Shown here in pieces: positions 55,706 to 64,000 of a DNA stretch of 64,000 nt (position 1 is its first letter; each line of letters opens with the position of its first letter). The DNA lies in contig CM017764.1 in assembly GCA_008009225.1 (NCBI GenBank), forward strand, positions 24,756,138 through 24,820,137. The letters are read 5' to 3'. The stretch is from Acer yangbiense. Lineage: Eukaryota; Streptophyta; Magnoliopsida; Sapindales; Sapindaceae. Both the position numbers and the translations under genes were made by a program. The notes under the pieces were generated by a model. It saw only the letters and a list, made by a program, of their open reading frames with translations, was not told where the DNA came from and ran no database searches.

Positions 55706-56171
55706 ATTTAAAACCTGCAAAACAAACAAGAATTTAGTAAGCCTCACATACACTCCCTCACGTGTTTACCCTCAAAGATGATGGCACTCACACTCGTGTT
55801 TCACTCAATTCTTTTGGCTTTTACCCTTTGATGTACTCACACTCTCTTGCCTTTTTCCACTCTTTGTTCACTCTTTAGTTCCTTTTTTTTTTTTTTGACT
55901 TATATGGACACTCACCAGAATGCTGAAGGAGTAACAAGTAACAAGTGAAGTAATAGGACCAGAATATCAAAGGCGAGATTCAATTACCATTTTTTTTTTT
56001 TTTTTTTTGTGATCAAACGATTTTTTTTTGTGATCAAATGATTTTTTTTTTTTTTTTAACCAGACCTGATCAACCTTCTTTTTTTTTTTTTGATCAAACA
56101 ATTTTTCTTGTGATCAAACGAAATCAAAAATAAGACGAACAAGGATAGATTAAACCTGATTAGAAGCCTAA
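55706..56171 (-). repeat. CRM-like leader with A-tract/TGATCAAA repeats
   Basis: Between PBS and gag. At 55985-56125 several T-runs of 8-18 bases alternate with (TG)TGATCAAA(C/T)G words; on the minus strand these are A-tracts with TTTGATCA, homologous to 17150-17335. No gene. Confidence 0.7.
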
Positions 56172-56183
56172 GCTCTGATACCA
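56172..56183 (-). promoter_or_regulatory. Primer-binding site of the CRM-like element
   Basis: TGGTATCAGAGC on the minus strand, two bases after the 5' LTR end; complementary to initiator tRNA-Met. Confidence 0.9.
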
Positions 56184-56185
56184 AC

Positions 56186-57078
56186 TGATATAAACCTCAC
56201 CAAGAGCAGTGAAACCTGGAACCAATATATGGTAACGAAGGATCGTTTTCTGAATCAAGTTTATGAAATAAAGAAAATTAAAGGACCGCGACCCGTTATC
56301 TATATGGAGATAAGAACCAACGGTATCAAGAAGTATTGTAGATGCCACACTCAAGAAGAGACGAAGGTGAGTGATAAGTCTAGTTTGAACACCACAAAGA
56401 AGAATCCTTGATAAGTTTCAAGTTCAATGAAGAACCAAAGAGAAAACACTCTCAATTTTAATATAATCAAAGTCTAACCTTTTTACATAGGAGAAGAACC
56501 AAATATATAGCTTCCTTGGAACATCCCTCCAAGCATGGGAGACACAAGAGACTTAATTGACAAAGCAAATTACAAGAAAATAATAAAGCAAATGCTGATA
56601 TCAAGTAGAACTCTTCAAATCCCATAGATTAGTTGAATCTAGCCACCATAATGAATTCAGTCATAACTCTCTCTTGGAACCTTCAAATGACTTGATTCAA
56701 AAAACGAAATTGAAGTTAAAGTGCTGATATTTCCAATAAGATAAGCCATGTCAGCTGGTTCATCCGGAAACAAAAGTTATGAAGTGCCCAAACTGCCCTT
56801 CGAAACTGATCTGGTGCATTTACTAATCTCACCCCTTGCAAATGGACTCTCCCATGTCATGCCCCTTGTAATCGGCCCAATCAATTGCCTTGATGATGTT
56901 AATTAAGCCTTGGCCTTCATGTGGGCTCATCTTGGACTTCAACAATTCAAAATCATCCCAAGTGTTTTGAATTAAGTCTTTAATTGTATCTTTGAATCTC
57001 CTAGCCCTTGCCCTTGTTATTAGCCCAAATGGAACTTGCAATGGATCCATTGGTTCAGCAGCCCCCTTATTCACATCA
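56186..57078 (-). mobile_element. CRM-like element, 5' LTR
   Basis: 893 bp, TGATATAAACC...ATTCACATCA. Beside it TTATC (57079-57083) repeats the left-hand target site at 48519-48523. Together with upstream SIRE sequence it forms an accidental open frame of 189 codons. Confidence 0.93.
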
Positions 57079-57423
57079 TTATCATTTAAAGCATTTTCCA
57101 ACCCTTGACTTTCAACTTCAACACGACTATCATTTTCATCATCTTGACTAGAAACACTACTAGTCACATCAATAGGTGTTTTAGTGTCATTCAACATGTT
57201 ATCTTTAGCTTCATTGACACCATTTTCATCACACAAATTTAGCATGCTTAGATCATCTATCTTCACATTGATAGACTCCATGATAGTCTTAGTAGTCAAG
57301 TTAAAGACTCTATAAGCACGACTATTAATAGCATACCCAAGAAAGAGACCAACATCACTTTTAGCATCAAACTTTCCTAAATGATCTTTATCATTCAAAA
57401 TGTAACACTTACTCCCAAAAGTG
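57079..57423 (-). pseudogene. SIRE copy 3 integrase C-terminal segment
   Basis: Minus-strand FGSKCYILNDKDHLGKFDAK, SDVGLFLGYAINSRAYRVFN and TKTIMESINVKIDD. This is the SIRE/Maximus integrase end (typically GSKCYIL...LGKFDPKSDEGIFLGYS, NSRAYRVFN). It is interrupted by the CRM-like element on the left and cut at 57423, where Copia-B LTR sequence resumes. Confidence 0.9.
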
Positions 57424-57753
57424 TGGAAATTAATTAATTGATTAATTAATTATTTAATTAAAAATCAAAATCTTTTTCTGACTAGGAAATATGTTTCTTA
57501 GTAGTATACTATTGTGGTAAATAAAAGACTTTATTTGGTAAGTAGATAAATAAGGGATTTATTTATCTAGTCAAATAAGGAAGTATTTTATATAGTCACA
57601 AATACACTAAAGAGTTGGATTAGGGTTTGGAATTCTATGAAAATCTACCTAGGGTCAGGATTTAAGTCCAAAGACACAAATCCTACATGGTAAATGATTT
57701 TGGCTATATATATATATATATATATTATAAGGCATGCAGAATTAATTTCGAAA

Positions 57754-57799
<46 letters not shown>

Positions 57800-58676
57800 T
57801 TATTTATGAGTTTTGAGCAGCTCCATCTCAGTGAGATAATGGAGGTGCGATTGACGCAGATGGGCAGATGATGGAGGTCCGATTGACGCGCGATGGAGGC
57901 GGCTAGGCAGACGATGGAGGTGGATGGGATGATGATGGTGGTGCGATTGAGGTGGATGTGCAGATGAATAAATGATGGAGGTGGATGAAGCGCAGATGGG
58001 AAGATGATGGAGATGCGACTCCATTTTCGAAGATGAAGGCGCACCATTTGTTGCAACATTCCATCTGGAGCAGATTTGCTCTATCAACGACGGAGATGGA
58101 GCGGATTTGCTCATTTTTACTGATTGAATTTCTTTTTTGAATTTTTTTTTTTTTTACAAAAATTGATGTGGTTTTGAATGAAGGAGAAGACTGGGATTAT
58201 TGCAATTGAGTTGGAATACTGTAATTTATTTGGGTTTTGTGGAATTGATTTTTGGTTTTTGTTGCTGGAATTTGGTTGAAGAAATTTGGATTGTGTTTGG
58301 GGGTGAGAAAATGTAAGAAAGAGAAATCAGAAATCAGAAATGGCACCAACTTTGGCTGTGATTAGTATTAATAATAAGAGGAAAGGGGAGGAAGAGCTGA
58401 GGAAGAGAATTGAAGAAGAGTCAGGACAGAGGAGCAAATGAAGGTGGAGCTGAGAAAGACATGGCAGAGGAAGCCGAGAAGAGGCTCTGTTCACAGCTGG
58501 GTTTATGAATTGAGAAAGACATGGCAGAGGCTGCAATTGGTGGATTTGTGATTGTTTTTATTTTTGGTTTGTGAATTGTATTTGATTTTTGGTTTGTATT
58601 CACTGTCCATCAATCCAGCTCGGATTTTGTAATTATAAGATTAATTTCTAGACAATATATATATATATATATATAT

Positions 58677-58707
<31 letters not shown>

Positions 58708-59402
58708 TTTGTGCGTGCAAGTTTAGTGCACTTTAATAGGTATGCAGCACTTATGACATAAATATATAATTAAGAAAGTAGAATTCACGCGTATATATAT
58801 ATATATATATATATTGGCAAGTGATTTTCGGCCATCAAGTATATATTCTTTATATAGAATTGGCGAACCCTAATTTGCTTGATAGAGAGTGATTTTTCTT
58901 TTGCTTGAGAAAAATAAAATCCAACTCTAGAGATTAGTGTGATAATTCGGCCAAGAGAGAAAAAGAGAAGAGATCGTTTTACTTCGATAGTGCACTAGTA
59001 GCTTATACATCAATAGGCTTTGTGCACAACTTCGAATAAGGTTCACGCGAGTTTCGATCATTAGATTGAGAATTCAAAAGTGACCGGAACGTTCTTTGTT
59101 ATCTTTTTGAGGTTTTGTTACTAACGAAAAAGAAAAAGTTTTTATTATCCATCCTCAGGTACACAATTCAAAGAGAAGAGAGACCACGCTCCTAGGTGAT
59201 TCACGTTCGTGATTGGATTGGAAGATCTTGCGGATTACCATCGACGCAATGTCAATCGGATCACACGACAAAGGTATGATATCTTTAGTATTATATGTTT
59301 AATTAATTAGAGGGTTAAGGTTCAAATTATGGAAAAATTTTAAACTATACTAAACTCGATTTTAGTCTCGCTTCCGCTGCGTGACCATATTTTTCCCCTA
59401 CA
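57424..59402 (+). mobile_element. Copia-B copy 2, 5' LTR second part
   Basis: Resumes with 'ggaaattaattaattg', equivalent to 28012 in the intact LTR, and ends TTTTTCCCCTACA at 59402 beside the PBS. AT-dinucleotide runs at 57708-57725 and 57757-57795 and (TTTA)n at 58674-58708 are expanded relative to the other copies. A foreign block occupies 57807-58654. Confidence 0.85.
57807..58654. other. ~850-bp non-LTR block inside the Copia-B LTR, origin unknown
   Basis: Absent from the three sister LTR segments at the corresponding AT-repeat. Less AT-rich than its surroundings. 57830-58050 contains degenerate repeats of 'gatggaggtgcgattgacgc'-like words; 58390-58530 is purine-rich with 'gagaaagacatggcagagg' twice (58452, 58514). 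Both edges touch (AT)n(TTTA)n tracts. No TIR, LTR, poly-A or Helitron end is evident. Open frames are low-complexity (His/Pro/Ser-rich) and I do not call a gene. Confidence 0.6.
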
Positions 59403-59403
59403 A

Positions 59404-59416
59404 TTGGTATCAGAGC
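59404..59416 (+). promoter_or_regulatory. Primer-binding site of Copia-B copy 2
   Basis: TTGGTATCAGAGC one base after the LTR end. Matches the PBS at 25174-25186. Confidence 0.9.
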
Positions 59417-60985
59417 CTGGTTGTACCCTTTAATTAATTAACGTATATATACGTGAATCTATTTCTTTTTATTGTGATTATGCATGTTTAGAAAGAGATG
59501 GCACTCTAGGTATTCTCATATATAATTACATTGGAATGTATGGATTTATATATGTTATATGTTGTTATAAAGTGAATTGTTATTGCTCAATTTTGATCCT
59601 AGAATTTCAATGTATTTTTGTTTCAGAATTGTAACAAGAAGGGTGGCCTATTATTGTCACAATTTCCTTCTTTGTAGTTGCTAAGTTTTTTTTATTGTAT
59701 TAAAATTAAGTGCAATTTTTTTTATTGTATTAAAATATAGTGCAGTTTTTTTTTGTATTAAATACTGCAGTGATTAAAAAAAAAAAAAAAACTGCAGTAT
59801 TTTATTGTTTAAATAATGTTGTAATACGTTCAAGCATCGAAGATTTGAAAACTTGAAGAATTGGAAGCAACTGGAACAAGTTTGGGACCGTGCGCACCAT
59901 AGCAACATGCATGCGCGCAAGATTGCACGCAGCTGTGCATGTTGGACTGTGGGCTGCGCACGGCAGCCCTTGTTGGGGTTGTGGAGTGCGCACGCCCATA
60001 GGGGCAGCCGTGGGATGCACAAGTGATCGGTGGCCGCTTGAAGACTTGTTCACCAAGAAAGGAGTTTTTTGTATTCCAAACAAATGTAATTTACTTGTTT
60101 TTCTAGGATGGATCAAAATTGTGGCTATTTATTTTGCGTAAATATTACAATATTTGTTATTGTTTGATGACATGTCATGTAGAATAGGAGTGCCACTCAT
60201 ATATCTCTTTTGGTATGAACATGCATTGAATGATTTAGGTATCTAAATTGGCATCTAGATAACTTGGTAAATCATTCTATGGGATTTAATCACACGCCTT
60301 AAATAATTGAGTGGGAGAAGGTGTTTTGCAACACCTATGTCCTCCAAGGTTAGTTGAGCTTTATTATTTATTGGTAATCCCCCCAAGGGGCGTCCATGAA
60401 TGGAATTTAGCAACATACTTCCTTACAAGGATAGACTAGACAATTGACTCAAACGAGATCTACTCCCCAAGGAGGGATTTTCGTGAGAGAAAATATTGAG
60501 GGTCGATATCTTGGTAACACACTTAATGTGATTTTATTGATATCCTCCCAAGAGTTCGTGTCAATAAAATCACAAGGCTAAAATTGAAAACGCTGGTTGT
60601 TATGTAAACAATTAGGTGAGACCTAGTCCAACTAGTAAATGGTACGTACTCCCAAAGGAGGCGGAACATTTATGGGTGTTGGATCACCGTTGAATTTTTA
60701 TGATTGAGTTATTTATTTAAATCAAGATAAATATTCGAAAGTGCTAAAACATGATTATTTACTCATATATAATTTTGTTTTATTAAGAAATCATGACCCC
60801 ATCCCTAATGATCATCTTAAAAGATAAATATTTTAACTAGTAATAATTATGTCACATGGAAAAGGAAAATTGGGTTGTTGCTGCAAGCTAAAAAACATAA
60901 GTTTATTCTGACTACTCCTAAAAACCACCTGCTCCCACTAATGAATCTAATGTGATGCAAAGAGACGAGTATGAGTAGTGGAAGA
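59417..60985 (+). other. Copia-B copy 2 long 5' leader / degraded gag
   Basis: Homologous to 23600-25170. Contains poly-A/poly-T with 'actgcagt' palindromes near 59765-59810 and a GC-rich block (gtgcgcacc, gggctgcgcacggcagccc) at 59885-60010. No intact open frame; gag is degraded beyond recognition. Confidence 0.6.
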
Positions 60986-61882
60986 TGATATGAACCTCAC
61001 CAAGAGTAGTGAGACCTGGAACCAATTTATGGTAACGAATGATCGTTTTCTAATTCAAGTTTATAAAAACAAAGAAAATAAAGGACCATGACCCATTATC
61101 TATATGGAGATAAGAACCAACGGTATCAAGAAGGTTGTAGACGCCACACTCAAGAACAAGAAAGAAGGTGAGTGATAAGTCAAGGTTTGAACGCCACAAG
61201 GTAGAACCTTCATAAGTTCATAGTTCAATGAAAAACCAAGAGAAAAAGTTTTCACAAATAATATTTTATTCCAAGTCTAATCTCTAATAATACATCAATG
61301 CGTCCTTTAAATACTAAGAAAAGATCTAAACCCTAGACAACAAAAGAAAAGGAAATAAACTACTCAGTAATTAATTGCCTTACAATAAGGAAAGTAAAAG
61401 AATAAAAACTAGCATCTAGTTGACTTTGTTTGGGAAACAAATCAACTATTTATTTGGGAAATAATTAAAAAATAGGAAATATGCTAAAATTCGGAATCCT
61501 CCAACCCTAGCTTGTATCTCATGCCCAAATCAGCTCTTTATTAGGAAATATGCTGAAATTCGGACTCCTCAGCTCAAGTCTTCGCGCAACAAGATAGATG
61601 GCCGATTTTGGGCCTGTTCTGATCTTTTATGGATGTCAGAGTCTTCATAACATCGGTAGGGCTTGTCTTGGGCTTTCCGAAAATATATTATAATAGACGA
61701 TCCAACTTCAGATGCTCTCTGTAGAGGCCCACGAAGTTCAGCTCGGATTTGGGCCGAACTTGAACTTCAGCAACTCAGAATCAGCCCATCATTAATTGCT
61801 TCTTTGATCCTCTTGGCCCCTTGTAATTGGCCCAACCGGAACATGCAATTGATCCTTTGGTGATGCTTATTGATTCTCATCA
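60986..61882 (-). mobile_element. CRM-like solo LTR with TSD GAAGA
   Basis: 897 bp, TGATATGAACC...TTCTCATCA, flanked by GAAGA at 60981-60985 and 61883-61887. Removal restores a sequence equivalent to 23520-23600 in the other Copia-B copy (gagtatgag-agtggaagacct-gaatgaga), an empty-site control inside the window. Confidence 0.95.
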
Positions 61883-62184
61883 GAAGACCTCGAATGAGAT
61901 GGCCAAATGGCTACCATCTCCGACGTGTTGCAACAACAGCATAAAAGAATGGGTCTGCTGCTGATATGATGATGTCTCTAGAAGAGATTCATATGGTTGG
62001 TAAAGTTGCTACTGTTAAAACCCGTCAGAAGGTCAAGGAATAACAGAAGAAAAAGCAACTTGGGCCTACCAAGAAGGAGACTAAGAAAGTAACCCAGATC
62101 AAAAGGAAATGCTTCTTTTGTGGTGAAAAGAGACATTGGAAAAGTAATTGCCCAAAGTCTCAGAATAAAAAGGAACAAGGTAAT
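61883..62184 (+). pseudogene. Copia-B copy 2 gag end with zinc knuckle
   Basis: Short gag remnant (MAKWLPSPTCCNNS-like frame, stop-broken) followed by CFFCGEKRHWKSNC, a CCHC knuckle intact at 62110-62151, unlike the minus-strand copy that lost its first Cys. Confidence 0.7.
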
Positions 62185-62636
62185 GTGAATTATCTTGAAA
62201 CATATTTACTGGCAGATTCTACAGATTCTTGGATCATAAACTCAGTAGCCAATAATCATGTTTGTTATTTCTTATGGGGCTTTCAAGAAAGGAGAAGGCT
62301 GAATAAGAATGAAATCAACTTGCCTTTAGGCAACGGAGCGTTGGTGTCTGCTAGTGCAGTGGGAGATATTAGAATTAATCTAGATTCTAGTAGGCATTTA
62401 GATTTGATAGACATTTATTATGTACCTCAATTCAAGAGAAATTTAATTTCAGTTTCTTGTTTAAATAAATTTGAATATTCGGTTACTTTTAATAAATTTT
62501 TTATTATTAGTAAGGATGACAAATTTGTTTGCAAAGGTACATTGGAAAATGGTCTATTCTATTTACATAGAAATATCTCTCACTTGTTAGACACAGAATT
62601 AACGCAACCTAACCATAAAAGAGTAAAATTATCATA
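62185..62636 (+). pseudogene. Copia-B copy 2 protease region
   Basis: SWIINSVANNHVCYFLWG replaces the usual WIVDSGATNHVC: the catalytic Asp is Asn and the Gly is Val. Then INLPLGNGALVSASAVGDIR, YYVPQFKRNLISVSCLN and ENGLFYLHRNISHLL, ending at a stop (TAA, 62634-62636) before integrase. The reading is ~150 codons long without other breaks. Inactive as a protease by family knowledge. Confidence 0.88.
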
Positions 62637-62640
62637 AGAT

Positions 62641-63740
62641 GAAACCTACCTATGCCATTTGCGCCTAGGTCATAATAACCTTAATAGGATTAAAAGATTG
62701 GTTAGTGATGGACCTTTAAGTGACTTAAAGGTTGATGATCTACCAACTTGTGAATCCTGTTTGGAAGGTAAAATGACCAAAAGGTCGTTCAGGACCAAAG
62801 GCACAAGAGCCACTGAATGTTTAGGATTAATGCATACTGATGTATGTGGTCCTATGAGCATTCAAGCTAGAGGTGGATATGAGTACTTTATCACTTTCAC
62901 AGATGATTATTCGAGATTTGGTTATGTGTATCTCATGAGACATAAGTCGAATGCTTTTGACATGTTCAAAGCATTTAAAGCTAAAGTGGAAAAAACAGAT
63001 TGAGAAACACATAAAAATCTTGAGATCTGATCGTGGTGGAGAATATCTATCTGGTGAGTTTCAGCAATATCTTATTGATAATGGGATCATTTCTCAGTTT
63101 TCTATACCAGGTACACCTCAACAGAATGGGGTGGCAGAAAGGACAAATAGAACTCTTTTAGACATGGTTAGGTCTATGTTGAGTTATTCAGCGCTTCCTA
63201 TTTCTTTTTGGGGATATGCTTTACAAACTGCAATATACATTCTAAACGATGTACCATCTAAGTCGGTTCCTCAAACAAACGCATGAGTTGTGGACTGGGC
63301 GAAAGCCTAGTTTACAACACTTAAGGATATTTGGTTGTCCTGCGCATGTGTTAAAAGGAAAGATAGAAAAGATGGAGTCCCATTCGGAAACATGCATATT
63401 TGTGGGGTATCCAAAAGAAACTAAGGGATATTATTTCTATAGTCCTTTAGATCTTAAAGTATTTGTTTCAACAAATGCTAAATTTCTGGAAAATGACTAT
63501 ATGAATGATTTTGTACCTACAAGTAGAATTGTCCTGAATGAGAAGTCAGGAGATACAATTCCACAAGAGGTTACACAACCTAGCCCAATTGTAAGTTCCG
63601 CACCATCACAAAATCAACAACCTACCATACCTCGTCATAGTGGGAGGGTTAGAAATCAACCCGAGAGATACATCGGTCTGGGAGAATCAGTGGAGAATCT
63701 CCCAGACGACGATGATCCCTACACGTATAGGTAAGCAATG
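62641..63740 (+). pseudogene. Copia-B copy 2 integrase
   Basis: RLGHNNLNRI...CESCLEGK (zinc motif), LMHTDVCGP, TFTDDYSRFGYVYLM, then a frameshift near 63000, RSDRGGEYLSGEFQQYLID, PGTPQQNGVAERTNRTLL, a second frameshift near 63280, LWTGRKPSLQHLRIFGCPAH, CIFVGYPKETKGYYFYSP and RYIGLGESVENLPDDD. Catalytic D, D and E contexts are present. Nearly the same sequence as 21750-22799 but with different breaks. Confidence 0.9.
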
Positions 63741-64000
63741 GAGGATGTTGATTGTCGCCATTAGCAAAAGGCAATGCAAGTTGCAAAAGTCCAAATATGG
63801 ATTAAAGTAAGCATCCTGATCCTGGAACATAAGGTTCGATCAAGTTGTGATGAACCTTGTGTATGCAAAAGGATTAATGGCGACAAGTTGGTTTTCCTAA
63901 ATTCTTTATGTTGATGATATACTACTCATCGGAAATGATGTAGGTGTATTGACATCAGTAAAAGAATGGTTAGCAAAACAATTTGATATGAAGGACTTAG
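63741..64000 (+). pseudogene. Copia-B copy 2 RT remnant (runs off right edge)
   Basis: After 'caaaaggcaatgcaa' (QKAMQ) the sequence jumps directly to KLQKSKYGLK, SWNIRFDQ, then DEPCVCKRINGDKLVFL, YVDD and VLTSVKEWLAKQFDMKDL. The RT fingers and most of the palm are missing, with the same junction as in the minus-strand copy at 21640-21700. A frame break precedes YVDD. The window ends inside RT. Confidence 0.88.

Larger units (their letters stand above)
48524..57078 (-). mobile_element. Complete CRM-like Ty3-gypsy element, TSD TTATC
   Basis: 8555 bp including a 1.74-kb LINE. Both LTRs, PBS, gag, protease, RT, RNase H, integrase and PPT are present in order. TTATC flanks it at 48519-48523 and 57079-57083. 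It lies inside SIRE copy 3. The reading of pol continues through the PPT into the 3' LTR, a trait known from CRM chromoviruses. LTRs differ at roughly 4-5% of positions by eye, largely C/T and G/A, so the insertion is not recent. Frameshifts and stops inactivate it. Confidence 0.93.

Noticed and set aside
57796..58603. Protein-coding gene in the foreign block (minus-strand His/Pro/Ser-rich frames)
   Set aside because: Frames follow the degenerate GATGGAGGTG repeats in all phases and have no recognisable domain or splice structure.

Overview
The window is eukaryotic, almost certainly a flowering-plant nuclear genome, and consists entirely of retrotransposon sequence. I see no host gene, tRNA or rRNA gene, CRISPR array or bacterial operon. 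The basis is plant-type Ty3-gypsy, Ty1-copia and L1-like LINE proteins, primer-binding sites complementary to initiator tRNA-Met (TTGGTATCAGAGC), AT-rich spacers and abundant solo LTRs with 5-bp target-site duplications (TSDs). One gypsy family resembles the CRM (centromeric) chromoviruses, so a pericentromeric location is possible but unproven. The species is not identifiable from what I can see.

Layout. (1) 1-10244: a minus-strand Athila/Tat-type gypsy element (3' LTR end, 3' region, integrase, RNase H, RT). A LINE tail and three solo LTRs have been inserted into it. Two of these are SIRE-type solo LTRs in opposite orientation, 232 bp apart, inside the integrase gene. (2) 10232-19826: an internally deleted SIRE-type copia element on the minus strand (3' noncoding region, gag, PBS, 5' LTR) that lacks pol. 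Its gag is split by a truncated CRM-like LTR, which is itself split by a 3.5-kb composite of two defective CRM-like units joined head to head (14398-17937). (3) 19827-30000: a minus-strand copia element with 2.4-kb LTRs (called Copia-B here). A solo LTR of the same family sits in its 5' LTR in the opposite orientation. (4) 30001-38817: SIRE-type LTR pieces carrying a 5'-truncated LINE, a CRM-like solo LTR flanked by a 163-bp direct repeat, and an Athila-type LTR. (5) 38818-64000: a second Copia-B copy on the plus strand whose 5' LTR is split by a nest: SIRE copy 2 > SIRE copy 3 > a complete CRM-like element (48524-57078, TSD TTATC) > a LINE. The Copia-B pol then runs off the right edge.

No element looks autonomous: every pol has frameshifts, stops, deletions or lost catalytic residues. 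Most informative are: the head-to-head CRM-like composite flanked by an intact TSD, with its 283-bp neo-LTRs starting near the predicted transcription start; an identical RT deletion in both Copia-B copies, pointing to a non-autonomous subfamily; and family-specific arrays of short GC-rich palindromic motifs just upstream of the TATA box in several unrelated LTR families. SIRE, CRM, Athila/Tat and L1 lineage names rest on protein motifs read by eye; boundaries and TSDs were read directly from the bases.
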